Origin: Gordonia sp. PDNC005 | Lineage (GTDB): Bacteria > Actinomycetota > Actinomycetes > Mycobacteriales > Mycobacteriaceae | Assembly: GCF_016919385.1 (NCBI RefSeq) | Contig: NZ_CP070351.1 | Span: forward strand, 1,364,001-1,428,000 | Direction: 5' to 3' | Length of the DNA: 64,000 nucleotides | Shown: positions 36,460 to 45,678 of the stretch, one piece after another | Numbering within the stretch: position 1 is the stretch's first letter | Layout of the letters: each line of letters starts with the position of its first letter | The notes under the pieces: generated by a model | What the model was told of the DNA's origin: nothing | The model's input: only the letters and a program-made list of their open reading frames with translations | The model's database searches: none | Made by a program: the position numbers and the translations under genes

Positions 36460-37098
36460 GTGACCCTACGCATCGTCCTGGCCGAGGACTCGATCCTGCT
36501 GGCCGAAGGAATCCAACGCATTCTGGAACGGGCAGGCCACGAGGTGGTCGCCGTCGTCGACAACGCCGACGCACTGCGGCTCGTCGATGTGACCGCCGTC
36601 GACCTGGTGATCACCGACGTGCGTATGCCCCCGGGGGCGGGGGATGACGGCCTGCGCGCAGCGCTTGAACTCCGCAAAGGCCGGCCCGGACTGCCGGTCC
36701 TGGTGGTGTCGCAGTACGTCGCCGCCGCGTATGCCAGGACGATGCTCGCCGAACCCGGGGGAGCGGTCGGCTACCTGCTCAAAGAACGGGTCGGGCGTGT
36801 CGCGGACTTCCTGCGGGCCGTCGACACGGTGATCGCCGGTGGCGTGGTCGTCGACCCGGAAGTGGTCGCCTCCATGTTCGCGACGGCGGCACTCGATCGA
36901 CTCACGCCCCGTGAATCCGAAGTGCTCGAACTCATGGCTCGTGGTGCGAGCAACTCGGAGATCGCGGAGTCGCTCGTCGTGTCCGACGCCGCCGTCTCCA
37001 AGCACGTGGCGAACATCTTCGCCAAACTCGACCTGCGTCCTGAGACGGAGAACCGCCGCGTGCGAGCGATCCTTCTCTACCTGGGACGGGTCAGCTGA
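36460..37098 (+). CDS. NarL/LuxR-family response regulator
   Basis: The 212-aa protein has a receiver domain (LAEDS at 7-11, phospho-acceptor Asp53 in VITDVRMPPG, KERVGR with the conserved Lys) and a LuxR HTH (LTPRESEVLELMARGASNSEIAESLVVSDAAVSKHVANIFAKL). The GTG at 36460 gives a normal N-terminus; the frame upstream is inside the kinase gene. It is the partner of the kinase at 35172. Its last 8 bases overlap the convergent ceramidase-like gene. Confidence 0.88.
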   Translation: MTLRIVLAEDSILLAEGIQRILERAGHEVVAVVDNADALRLVDVTAVDLVITDVRMPPGAGDDGLRAALELRKGRPGLPVLVVSQYVAAAYARTMLAEPGGAVGYLLKERVGRVADFLRAVDTVIAGGVVVDPEVVASMFATAALDRLTPRESEVLELMARGASNSEIAESLVVSDAAVSKHVANIFAKLDLRPETENRRVRAILLYLGRVS

Positions 37099-39145
37099 CC
37101 TTGATGCGACCCGTGGTGCCGGTGATCTCGCGCAGCGCGCCCGACGCCGACTTCACGTCACCGTAGTACCGGATGCGGTAGTCGCCCGCGGGCGTGTTGC
37201 GCGGCACGTGCCAGGACACAGTCACCTTGGACGCCGACGCGCTGCCGCCGGGGCGGACCCACGTCATCTCCGTCGACTCGTGATCGTCGTTGAATGCAAC
37301 CGTCCACCCGGTGCCGGTGAAGCGCTCCACGGCGAAGTAGCCCTTGGTGCCTTTGCCACGGCGGATCTTGTTGGACGGGAAGGCCCCGCAGAAGCTCGCC
37401 GAGACCGTTGTCCCGACCTTCGCCGAGGCCGGGACCTTCGACACGACCTGACCGAACTTGCGGCCGGGCATCGGGGTGTCCGCCGGCTGACCGCCGAGGA
37501 GGTCGGGCTGCAGATCGTCGCGGTTCGCCGGGCGCGCGCCGGCAGGCTTGCGGCTGCCGCGCGCCATCGAGCGCGCCATCGAATGGAACTCCTGCATGTA
37601 TGCGCACAGCGTCCACCGGCCGAACAGGCTCTCGCCGCCCTCGTACTGCTGGGCGATGTACTCCTCCGGAGTCACCGTGTACTGGCTGTAGCCGTTCGAG
37701 TAGCCCTGGAGCAGGACGTTCTCCAGCGGCATGCCGAGCGCGTCGGCGACGAGGCGGCGAATACGCAGACCAGCGACGATCGTCGTCTCCGACGGCATCG
37801 CCGCAAGAGCGAGATCGCCGATGCGAATCAGCTGGATCGGCAGACGCTGCTCGATCCACGAGCGCGGGGGCAGCAGCCCGAGGGGAAAGAGGTCGGCCTT
37901 CGGTGCCTGGACATCGAGCATCCACTGCGCCGGGGTGGGCGTCTTGCCTGCGCCGAGCGCCATCGCGAGCTCGTTGCGCATGCCCTCGTGCAGGATCGCG
38001 AGCTGGCTGCGGTTGTTGTCCTCCATGCTCGTCGCGGCCGCGGCCATGCCCATGATGGCGGGCGACGTGCGGGTCGACTTGCCGTTGGGGGTGTAGTGAC
38101 CCGAGATGTGCAGGTCGTCGAGGTTGAGGTAGCGGGTCGCCGTGTCGACGCCGCCCTTCGACATCGCGCGGGCACCGGACAGTGCACGCTGGCCTGCATC
38201 GTCCTGGCGGCGGCCGATGAGCACACGGTTGGTGCGATGATCCTCGGTGGGCCCGCCCGGGTTCATCTTCCGCAACCACAGATTCGGCGTCATGTCGCCC
38301 GCGTTCGTCTGCGCGTGTGCCGCGACGACACCTGCGTTGCGCTGTTCGGCGAGGTACGACGCGTAGCCCTTGTTGTCGGGGCCGATCTGGAAGTTGTTGT
38401 CGGTCAGTGACGTGCCGTGGGTGGCGAACCAGGTGATCTCACCGATGGTCTGGCCGCCGCGGCGGAGACGGAGCGCGGTCACCTGAGGGTCGATGTTCTC
38501 CGGAAAGTGGCGACGGTCTTCGGCGGCGTTGAGTTTGAACGCGGGCATCGACCGGTTCGCGCTGGCGTTGTGCAATTCGTCGTGGCCGAGTTCGACGGTT
38601 CCGGGTCCGAGGGTGCGGTGAGCTTCGTCGACGGCGTCGAGCAGGCCGGCGAGTTCGGCCTTCAGGGAGTTGCTGCGGTGACCCATCGCGGCCAGCACGT
38701 ACGCGTAGTCCCACGACGTGCCGCCGCACGAGTTGTGGTTGTGCGTCGCGTTGATGTTCACGTTGTGCACGTTGTACGTGTCGCCGTAACGCTTGGCGAG
38801 TTCCGCCAACAGGAGATTGTGGTGCGAGGTGAAGATGCACGCGATGTCGGCGGTGATGAACAGGACGCGCTTGCCGGTGGCCGCGTCGGCGATGACGTAG
38901 GCGCGTGCCCAGGTGCGACCGAGAAGGCCCTTGGCGACCTGCTCGGCGTCGGAGTAGCCCATCATGCCCTGACCTGCGATGGCGCCGGTCATATCGCCTT
39001 TGCCTGCGCCGACGAGGTAGCCGGTGGCGGCAGCTGCCGGGCCGGTCTGGCTGACGGCGACTCCGCCGATCGTGGCTGCTGCGGCGGTCGCTGTCGCACC
39101 GACTGCGGCTGCCTGCAGGAGTGAGCGGCGAGAGATGTCAGACAT
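37091..39145 (-). CDS. Tat-exported neutral ceramidase-like amidase, with Thr in place of catalytic Ser
   Basis: The 684-aa protein has a twin-arginine signal (SRRSLLQAAAVGATATAAAATIGGVAVSQ) and neutral/alkaline ceramidase features: GKGDMTG, GMMGY, zinc-site NATHNHNSCGG, WFATHGTSL, and NAGDMTPNLWLR. Neutral ceramidases hydrolyse the amide of N-acyl sphingosine outside the cell; the family's reactive Ser lies in GDxSPN. Here codon 286 is ACG (Thr), giving GDMTPN. A C-terminal Ig-like domain (about 560-684) completes the family layout. Either Thr acts as nucleophile, or activity is altered or lost. Confidence 0.85.
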   Translation of the reverse strand: MSDISRRSLLQAAAVGATATAAAATIGGVAVSQTGPAAAATGYLVGAGKGDMTGAIAGQGMMGYSDAEQVAKGLLGRTWARAYVIADAATGKRVLFITADIACIFTSHHNLLLAELAKRYGDTYNVHNVNINATHNHNSCGGTSWDYAYVLAAMGHRSNSLKAELAGLLDAVDEAHRTLGPGTVELGHDELHNASANRSMPAFKLNAAEDRRHFPENIDPQVTALRLRRGGQTIGEITWFATHGTSLTDNNFQIGPDNKGYASYLAEQRNAGVVAAHAQTNAGDMTPNLWLRKMNPGGPTEDHRTNRVLIGRRQDDAGQRALSGARAMSKGGVDTATRYLNLDDLHISGHYTPNGKSTRTSPAIMGMAAAATSMEDNNRSQLAILHEGMRNELAMALGAGKTPTPAQWMLDVQAPKADLFPLGLLPPRSWIEQRLPIQLIRIGDLALAAMPSETTIVAGLRIRRLVADALGMPLENVLLQGYSNGYSQYTVTPEEYIAQQYEGGESLFGRWTLCAYMQEFHSMARSMARGSRKPAGARPANRDDLQPDLLGGQPADTPMPGRKFGQVVSKVPASAKVGTTVSASFCGAFPSNKIRRGKGTKGYFAVERFTGTGWTVAFNDDHESTEMTWVRPGGSASASKVTVSWHVPRNTPAGDYRIRYYGDVKSASGALREITGTTGRIKVS

Positions 39146-39197
39146 GAGTCTCCTCGAAAGTGAAACGCGTACTAGTCAAGCGATTCTGTGACCCTAG

Positions 39198-40046
<849 letters not shown>

Positions 40047-40049
40047 CAC

Positions 40050-40520
40050 GTGTCTGCACGTAGACCCGATTCCCGCCCGATCGTGGCGATGATCGCTTTC
40101 CTCGTCATCGCGATGTGCGTCTACTTCGTGATCCTCGGACGCATGGCGGTGAATCTGATCGGGGAGGGGACCGCAGTCTCGATCGGTTTAGGTGTCGGCG
40201 TGTTCATCCTCCCGCTGCTCGGCGTCTGGATGATCGTCGCGACGCTCAAGTCGGGGATCGAACACCAGCGCATGTCTGCGGCAGTCGCCGACCTCGGGCG
40301 AGAGCTCGACGTCGACGAACTGCCGCGGCGCGCGTCGGGCCGCATCGAACGCGACGCCGCCGACGAACTGTTCGCCCAGGTCAAGGACGAGTGGGAAGCG
40401 GACCCGTCCGACTGGGTCCGCACGTACCGCATCGCCCGCGCCTACGACTACGCGGGCGACCGCTCCCGCGCCCGCGAGATGATGAAGCGCGCCGCGGGTC
40501 AGTACCGCGCCCGCGCGTAG
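40050..40520 (+). CDS. conserved two-helix membrane protein (Rv2772c-like)
   Basis: The 156-aa protein begins at a GTG 3 bases after dapB. Two helices (about 10-30 and 38-65) are followed by a charged cytoplasmic part with a single TPR-like helix pair (DWVRTYRIARAYDYAGDRSRAREMMKRAAGQY). It occupies the same place after dapB in mycobacteria. Function unknown. Confidence 0.78.
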   Translation: MSARRPDSRPIVAMIAFLVIAMCVYFVILGRMAVNLIGEGTAVSIGLGVGVFILPLLGVWMIVATLKSGIEHQRMSAAVADLGRELDVDELPRRASGRIERDAADELFAQVKDEWEADPSDWVRTYRIARAYDYAGDRSRAREMMKRAAGQYRARA

Positions 40521-40609
40521 AATCAGCACCGATATGTCGGGCATCGCCCGAGGTCGGCTCGATATCGCCGAATCGGTGCTCGGAACACGGGGCGTGGCAC
40601 AGTGAAGAC

Positions 40610-41062
40610 ATGGCCCGCCTGCTGATCGTCCACCACACGCCGTCGCCGCACTGCCAGGAGATGTTCGAGGCCGTGCTCGCGGGCGCAACCGACTCCGAGA
40701 TCGTCGGCATCGACGTGGTGCGGCGTGCGGCGCTCTCCGTGTCGCCCGCCGAGATGCTCGACGCCGACGGCTTCCTCCTCGGCACGCCCGCCAACCTCGG
40801 CTACATGAGCGGTGCCCTCAAGCACGCGTTCGACACCTGCTACTACACGATCCTCGATTCCACGAAGGGTCGGCCGTACGGCCTGTTCATGCACGGCAAC
40901 GTCGGTACCGAAGGCGCAGAACGCAGTGTTCACTCCATCGCGGGCGGGCTCGGCTGGGTCCAGTCGGGGGCCGACGTCATCGTGTCCGGCAAGCCGACAA
41001 AAGCCGATCTCGACGCGTGCTGGGAGCTCGGCGCGACGATTGCGGCCGGGCTGATGGGCTGA
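40610..41062 (+). CDS. flavodoxin-like NAD(P)H/FMN protein (Rv2771c-like)
   Basis: The 150-aa flavodoxin fold starts ARLLIVHHTPSPHCQEMFEAVLAGA, whose TPSPHCQ loop should bind the FMN phosphate. GTPANLGYMSGALKHAFDTCYY and the MHGNVGTEGAERSV loop follow, as in WrbA/NADPH-dependent FMN reductase-like proteins. It may be an electron carrier or quinone reductase. ATG 40610 is chosen; the longer frame from 40115 is the shadow of the previous gene. Confidence 0.8.
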   Translation: MARLLIVHHTPSPHCQEMFEAVLAGATDSEIVGIDVVRRAALSVSPAEMLDADGFLLGTPANLGYMSGALKHAFDTCYYTILDSTKGRPYGLFMHGNVGTEGAERSVHSIAGGLGWVQSGADVIVSGKPTKADLDACWELGATIAAGLMG

Positions 41063-41064
41063 CC

Positions 41065-41514
41065 TCAGCGTGCGAGGCGGTGATGTCCCGCTCTGCTTCT
41101 GTAGCTCGGTGATCGGACGTGCAGGTGCAAGAGCGTGATGATCAGCGCCAGGACCGATGCGATGAGGCATGGACCGATCAACTGCCCCCACCAGTCGGCC
41201 CAATTCACCACGCCGACCACTATGAGCGCCATGTACGCAGCGGTCGCCGCGACCGACACTCGGGCACGCATGACACACGCTGCGACGATCGCTGGTGCCA
41301 AAAGCACAAGACCGAGCTGGACAAGCGGCCAAATGCCGAACACGTTCACGTAGGTGTCCGTGCATTCGGCATCGGATCGCACGCCTTCGATGTATATCTC
41401 ACCTGTCTTGCCGCACGAGACTGCACCGTTTCTCGCCTCTGAGAATGCGCGTGACACGATGTCGGCAACGCCGAGGACGGCGAGCAGCATCCACGCGGCA
41501 CGGATTCGTCTCAT
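41065..41514 (-). CDS. four-helix membrane protein, family not recognised
   Basis: The 149-aa protein has a hydrophobic N-terminal segment (6-24), an extracytoplasmic loop with two Cys (SCGKTGEI... and AECTD), and three further helices (about 57-80, 87-108, 112-131), then a basic tail. The paired loop Cys could form a disulfide. It converges on the flavodoxin-like gene with 2 bases between stops. Confidence 0.6.
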   Translation of the reverse strand: MRRIRAAWMLLAVLGVADIVSRAFSEARNGAVSCGKTGEIYIEGVRSDAECTDTYVNVFGIWPLVQLGLVLLAPAIVAACVMRARVSVAATAAYMALIVVGVVNWADWWGQLIGPCLIASVLALIITLLHLHVRSPSYRSRAGHHRLAR

Positions 41515-41590
41515 GACGCCGAACCTAGTCGTCTGAGTGGCTCCATCGGCCGGTTCCGGCGTCTCGCATATGCGTCGGTCGCGACGGCTT

Positions 41591-41611
41591 GTCTAACCCA
41601 TTACCGGTCAG
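41591..41611 (+). repeat. single near-copy of the ACCATTACCGCTCAG motif
   Basis: The sequence here differs from the copy read on the minus strand at 23838-23818 by one inserted C and one C-to-G change. It lies in the 267-base gap before thyA, which otherwise holds only the thyA -10. Confidence 0.55.
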
Positions 41612-41768
41612 CGGGGGGAGACCTCTGACGGGGCCTGCTCGCCGTGCGCGGCGATGGTTGAACGCAGTCGGCGTCGGAACGTCACCGGCGGATCGTCGGC
41701 ACCGCCCATGTGGGGCGGCGCGCGTGACACTCGTGGCGTGCCGACGGCCGCGGCGTGGGCGAGGTCAG

Positions 41769-41774
41769 TAGACT
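41769..41774 (+). promoter_or_regulatory. -10 element of thyA
   Basis: TAGACT ends 7 bases before the GTG start, implying a leaderless message. Confidence 0.5.
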
Positions 41775-41781
41775 CGGGAGC

Positions 41782-42588
41782 GTGAGCACGCCGATCCCCA
41801 CACCGTACGAGGACCTGCTGAAACTGGTCCTGGAGACAGGCACGCCGAAGGCGGACCGTACCGGTACCGGGACCAGGAGCGTGTTCGGGCATCAGATGAG
41901 GTTCGACCTGTCGGAGGGCTTTCCGCTCATCACGACGAAGAAGGTCCATCTCAAATCGATCGTTTACGAACTGCTGTGGTTCCTGCGCGGCGACTCGAAT
42001 GTCGGCTGGCTTCAGGAGCACGGAGTCACTATCTGGGACGAGTGGGCCGACGCGGACGGTGAACTCGGGCCGGTGTACGGCGTGCAGTGGCGCAACTGGC
42101 CCACTCCGTCGGGCGATCACATCGACCAGATTCAGAACGCCCTCGACACGTTGACGGCCAACCCGGACTCGCGACGCAACATCGTGTCCGCGTGGAACGT
42201 CGGCGAGATCCCGCAGATGGCGCTTCCGCCGTGCCACGCGTTCTTCCAGTTCTACGTCGCCGACGGAAAACTGTCGTGTCAGCTGTATCAGCGCAGCGCG
42301 GACTTGTTCCTCGGAGTTCCGTTCAACATCGCGTCGTACGCGCTGCTCACGCACATGATGGCGCAGCAGGCGGGACTGGACGTCGGTGACTTCATCTGGA
42401 CCGGAGGCGACTGCCACATCTACGACAACCACGTCGAGCAAGTCACCGAGCAGTTGTCGCGCGAGCCGTTCGCCTACCCCCGTCTCGAGTTGCGGAAGGC
42501 CGCGTCGATCTTCGACTACGAGTTCGACGACGTCTCCGTGGTCGACTACACGTCGCATCCGGCGATCAAAGCCCCGGTGGCGGTCTGA
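41782..42588 (+). CDS. thyA: thymidylate synthase (folate-dependent)
   Basis: The 268-aa enzyme methylates dUMP with methylene-tetrahydrofolate and yields dihydrofolate. It has [12 protein letters not shown], the nucleophile Cys151 in [37 protein letters not shown] and [12 protein letters not shown]. The GTG at 41782 follows a -10 directly. folA follows one gene later, which recycles the dihydrofolate. A flavin-dependent ThyX is also encoded (51005-51757). Confidence 0.96.
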   Translation: MSTPIPTPYEDLLKLVLETGTPKADRTGTGTRSVFGHQMRFDLSEGFPLITTKKVHLKSIVYELLWFLRGDSNVGWLQEHGVTIWDEWADADGELGPVYGVQWRNWPTPSGDHIDQIQNALDTLTANPDSRRNIVSAWNVGEIPQMALPPCHAFFQFYVADGKLSCQLYQRSADLFLGVPFNIASYALLTHMMAQQAGLDVGDFIWTGGDCHIYDNHVEQVTEQLSREPFAYPRLELRKAASIFDYEFDDVSVVDYTSHPAIKAPVAV

Positions 42589-42589
42589 C

Positions 42590-43099
42590 GTGGTCGGCAT
42601 ACGTAAACAGGATCGGCCCGCCCCTGACTATCGGACCGGTCCGATCACCGGTGCATTCCGTTGGGTGGGCCCTGCTGTGACCGCCATCGTGACCGTCACG
42701 CTTCTGGTGACTTATCCGTCACTGCCCGGCGAGGTTCCGACGCATTTCAACGGTTTGGGAGAAGCGGATTCGTTCGGTCCGCGGTGGTCGGTGCTCATCC
42801 TGGCGGCGATCTTCACGGTGATCGGTGCAGTGCTTCCGTTCCTCGCGCGCAAGCCGCAACTGTTCAACCTCCCAGTGAGAGTCACCGAAGCCAACGCGCA
42901 GGCGCTGTACCGCGAAGGCGAGACGATGCTGGTGTTCGTCGGAGTCGGACTCTCTCTGCTGTACGCCGGCATCGGACTCGCAGTCCACGAGATCGGCAGC
43001 GGAATCGCTCTGGCGACAGGCTTCACCGTCATGATGGGCGCCGTACTGATCGGACTGATCCGCACCTTCCGAGTCTCCGCGCGAGCGGAGCAACGATGA
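42590..43099 (+). CDS. DUF1648 membrane protein between thyA and folA
   Basis: The 169-aa product begins at a GTG one base after the thyA stop. The PSLPGEVPTHFNGLGEADSFG segment is the DUF1648 hallmark, which is found also in the N-terminal part of SdpI-like immunity proteins. Four helices are visible (about 22-42, 61-81, 103-124, 130-153). It overlaps folA by 4 bases. Function unknown; the coupling means it is expressed with the folate genes. Confidence 0.75.
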   Translation: MVGIRKQDRPAPDYRTGPITGAFRWVGPAVTAIVTVTLLVTYPSLPGEVPTHFNGLGEADSFGPRWSVLILAAIFTVIGAVLPFLARKPQLFNLPVRVTEANAQALYREGETMLVFVGVGLSLLYAGIGLAVHEIGSGIALATGFTVMMGAVLIGLIRTFRVSARAEQR

Positions 43100-43593
43100 C
43101 GGTCGCACTCGTCTGGGCGCAGGACCGTGTCGGAGCAATAGGGAAGGCCAACACCATCCCGTGGCGCGTTCCCGAGGACATGGCCCGCTTCAAGGCGCTC
43201 ACCGGCGCCGGAGCGGTGATCATGGGACGCAAGACGTGGGAGTCGCTCCCGGCGTCGTTCCGCCCACTCCCGGGCCGACGAAATGTGGTCGTCACCCGGA
43301 ACAGTGCGTTCGACGCGCCGGGCGCCGAGGTGGTCGCCGGTCTACAGGATGCTCTCGACCTCGTCGACGGTGTCGCATCCGTGATCGGCGGAGGCGAGAT
43401 CTACGCGGCGGCGATGACCCTCGCGACGGACCTCCGGGTCACCGAAATCGATCTGCACGTCGAGGGTGCCGATGCGTTCGCACCCGAGATCGACCTCGAC
43501 ATCTGGCAGGCCGAGTCCACAGGGGACTGGATGTACTCGAAGACCGGAACGCTGTACCGATTCGTCGACTATCGACGACGCCCACTGCCGTGA
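43096..43593 (+). CDS. folA: dihydrofolate reductase
   Basis: The 165-aa enzyme reduces dihydrofolate with NADPH. It has VWAQDRVGAIGKANTIPWRVPEDMARFK with the active-site acid Asp28, IMGRKTWESLP, the nucleotide site GRRNVVVTR and VIGGGEIY. The ATG overlaps the DUF1648 stop, and the stop overlaps cobU, so thyA to cobU form one coupled unit. Confidence 0.96.
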   Translation: MTVALVWAQDRVGAIGKANTIPWRVPEDMARFKALTGAGAVIMGRKTWESLPASFRPLPGRRNVVVTRNSAFDAPGAEVVAGLQDALDLVDGVASVIGGGEIYAAAMTLATDLRVTEIDLHVEGADAFAPEIDLDIWQAESTGDWMYSKTGTLYRFVDYRRRPLP

Positions 43594-44114
43594 CAAGCGA
43601 GTTCCTCGTCGGTGCCGCCCGGTCGGGCAAGAGCAGGCACGCGTCGGAGCTGGCAGCGGAGACGGGCGACCGGGTGATCGTGGTCGCCACGGCCATCGCG
43701 GGCGACGCGGAGACCCGGGCGCGGATCGCACGCCACCGCGTCGACCGACCGACCGAATGGACAACCGTCGAGGAGCCGTACGATCTCGCGAATGCGGTCA
43801 GACGCCACGCCGCCGACGGAACCGTCGTGATCGTCGACTGTCTCACCATGTGGCTGGCCAACCTGCACTACGGCGTCGACCCTCCGACGGACCGCGAGCG
43901 TGAACTCGACGACCTGGTGGCTGTCCTCGACGGCCCGCCCGGACGAGTCGTCGTGATCTCCAACGAGATCGGGGCGGGTGTGGTGCCGGCAGACCCGGAG
44001 TCCAGGGCGTTCGTCGACAATCTCGGACGACTCAATCAACGGGTTGCCGCCGCCTGCGACCGGGTCACGCTCCTCGCGGTGGGACTCCCGCTTGTACTGA
44101 AGGACACACGGTGA
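43590..44114 (+). CDS. cobU: adenosylcobinamide kinase / guanylyltransferase
   Basis: The 174-aa protein starts at a GTG overlapping folA. Features are P-loop GAARSGKSRHA (8-18), the DRVIVVATA strand, ARHRVDRPTEWTTVEEP (with the guanylylated His region), VIVDCLTMWLANL and VISNEIGAGVVP. CobU activates adenosylcobinamide for attachment of the lower ligand in late cobalamin assembly or salvage. Its place between folA and a DNA glycosylase is unusual. CobS/CobT partners are not in the window. Confidence 0.9.
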   Translation: MTSEFLVGAARSGKSRHASELAAETGDRVIVVATAIAGDAETRARIARHRVDRPTEWTTVEEPYDLANAVRRHAADGTVVIVDCLTMWLANLHYGVDPPTDRERELDDLVAVLDGPPGRVVVISNEIGAGVVPADPESRAFVDNLGRLNQRVAAACDRVTLLAVGLPLVLKDTR

Positions 44115-45331
44115 CCGCTGACATCTCGTTGCCTCAGGCCAGGCGCATCGCGCTCGCCGCGCAGGGTTTCACTGACCCGATGCCGTCGGGAGCGCCGACC
44201 CGAAGCCATCTGAAGCGGGTCGTCGGCCGCACCAGGTTTCTGCAGATCGACTCGGTGAACATTCTGGCGCGCGCGCATTACATGCCGACGTTCAGCCGGA
44301 TCGGGCCGTACGACGAGGGACTTCTCGATCGCGCGGCCTGGTCGGACACCAAACGGTCGCCGCGCCTGTACGCCGAGTACTGGGCGCACGAGGCCGCATT
44401 GATCCCGCTCGACGACTGGCCGTTGATGCGCTGGCGGATGGACGACTACCGGGACGGCCGCTACCGCTACACGCGCGATGTGATGCGACGCAACGGCGAG
44501 CTCGCGGCGGACATCCGCGCGGTGATCGTCGCGCGGGGAGCGTCGACGCCACGGCAGATCGAAGGCGCGCTCGGCATCGAACGACCCTCGGCGGCGGCCG
44601 GAAGCTGGTGGGACCGCGGCGATGTGAAACACGTCTGCGAAGCGATGTTCGCCTCCGGTGACTTGTCCGCGACACGCAACGCGAACTTCGTCCGGCACTA
44701 CGACCTCGCCGAACGCATCGTCGGTGACGAGCGTGCGAGATTGAAGATTCCGCGGCACGATGCACATCGCGTGTTGGTTGGACAGGCTGCCGCCGCGCAC
44801 GGTGTCGCAACAGTCGCCGATCTCGCCGACTACTACCGGATGACCACCGCGCAGGTACGTGCCGTTCTGCCGGACCTCGTCGACGACGGAGTCGTGACCG
44901 AGATCTCGGTCGACGGCTGGCGCGACGCCGCCTATCTCCATCGGGACGCGCGGACTCCTCGGTCCGTGCGTCGCAGCACCTTGCTGTCGCCGTTCGACCC
45001 GCTCGTGTTCTTCCGGCCGCGCACCGAGAGACTCTTCGACTTCCACTACCGCATCGAGATCTACGTGCCCGAAGCCAAACGGGTGCACGGCTACTACGTC
45101 CTGCCGTACCTGATGGACGATAGGGTCGTTGCGCGCGTCGACCTCAAGGCCGATCGTGCGGCCGGGGTGCTGCAGGTTCTGGCGTCGCACGTCGAACCGG
45201 ACGTCGACAGGGCAGAGGTGGCGCAGCGGCTCGCTGTCGACCTGCAGGCGATGGCCCGCTGGCGCGGGCTGGACGAGGTGAACGTCCACGCCCGCGGAGA
45301 ATTGGCGACGCACCTAAGCTGTTCGGTGTGA
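44111..45331 (+). CDS. YcaQ/AlkZ-family winged-helix DNA glycosylase
   Basis: The 406-aa protein belongs to HTH_42, whose studied members unhook interstrand crosslinks or bulky alkyl adducts. The catalytic loop reads LQIDSVN (QxD), as in E. coli YcaQ rather than the QxQ of Streptomyces AlkZ. Other family marks are YEYWAHEA-like YAEYWAHEAALIP, STLLSPFDPLVFFRPRTERLFDFHYRIEIYVP and RVHGYYVLPYL. It starts at a GTG overlapping cobU by 4 bases. A role in adduct or crosslink repair is inferred from the family. Confidence 0.85.
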   Translation: MTADISLPQARRIALAAQGFTDPMPSGAPTRSHLKRVVGRTRFLQIDSVNILARAHYMPTFSRIGPYDEGLLDRAAWSDTKRSPRLYAEYWAHEAALIPLDDWPLMRWRMDDYRDGRYRYTRDVMRRNGELAADIRAVIVARGASTPRQIEGALGIERPSAAAGSWWDRGDVKHVCEAMFASGDLSATRNANFVRHYDLAERIVGDERARLKIPRHDAHRVLVGQAAAAHGVATVADLADYYRMTTAQVRAVLPDLVDDGVVTEISVDGWRDAAYLHRDARTPRSVRRSTLLSPFDPLVFFRPRTERLFDFHYRIEIYVPEAKRVHGYYVLPYLMDDRVVARVDLKADRAAGVLQVLASHVEPDVDRAEVAQRLAVDLQAMARWRGLDEVNVHARGELATHLSCSV

Positions 45332-45678
45332 ACACTTTCCAGCGTGTTGCCAAGGCTGTCAATGCAGTGATGCTGCCGATCATGAAGGCCCCGATCATCG
45401 GACCGAAACTGCGGTCGTCGATGACCGAGATCACCTACACCGGGCGTCGGAGCGGTCGGACGATCAGTCTGCCGGTCGCCTTCCAGCGTAAGGGCGACGA
45501 CACCGTGGTCATCGGGGTGGCCGCTCCGTCGCAGAAGACGTGGTGGCGCAACTTCCAGCCGGGACCCGAGCCGATCAGCATCGTGCTCGACGGTGTCGCC
45601 CGCACCGGTACGGGTGTGGCGAAGAGCGGCGACAAGGGCACCGCAGTCATCGTCACCCTCGACGCACTGCCTGCTTGA
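45328..45678 (+). CDS. deazaflavin-dependent nitroreductase family protein (split beta-barrel)
   Basis: The 116-aa protein has the EITYTGRRSGRTISLPVAF core of the F420/FMN-binding split-barrel (DUF385) family, to which mycobacterial Ddn belongs. It is short, and cofactor preference (F420 or none) cannot be read reliably. It starts at a GTG overlapping the glycosylase stop by 4 bases and shares one or more bases with the CoA-transferase gene after it. Confidence 0.7.
   Translation: MNTFQRVAKAVNAVMLPIMKAPIIGPKLRSSMTEITYTGRRSGRTISLPVAFQRKGDDTVVIGVAAPSQKTWWRNFQPGPEPISIVLDGVARTGTGVAKSGDKGTAVIVTLDALPA

Noticed and set aside
40115..40609. N-terminal extension of the flavodoxin-like gene
   Set aside because: It is the alternative frame of the preceding Rv2772c-like gene; the flavodoxin fold starts at ATG 40610.
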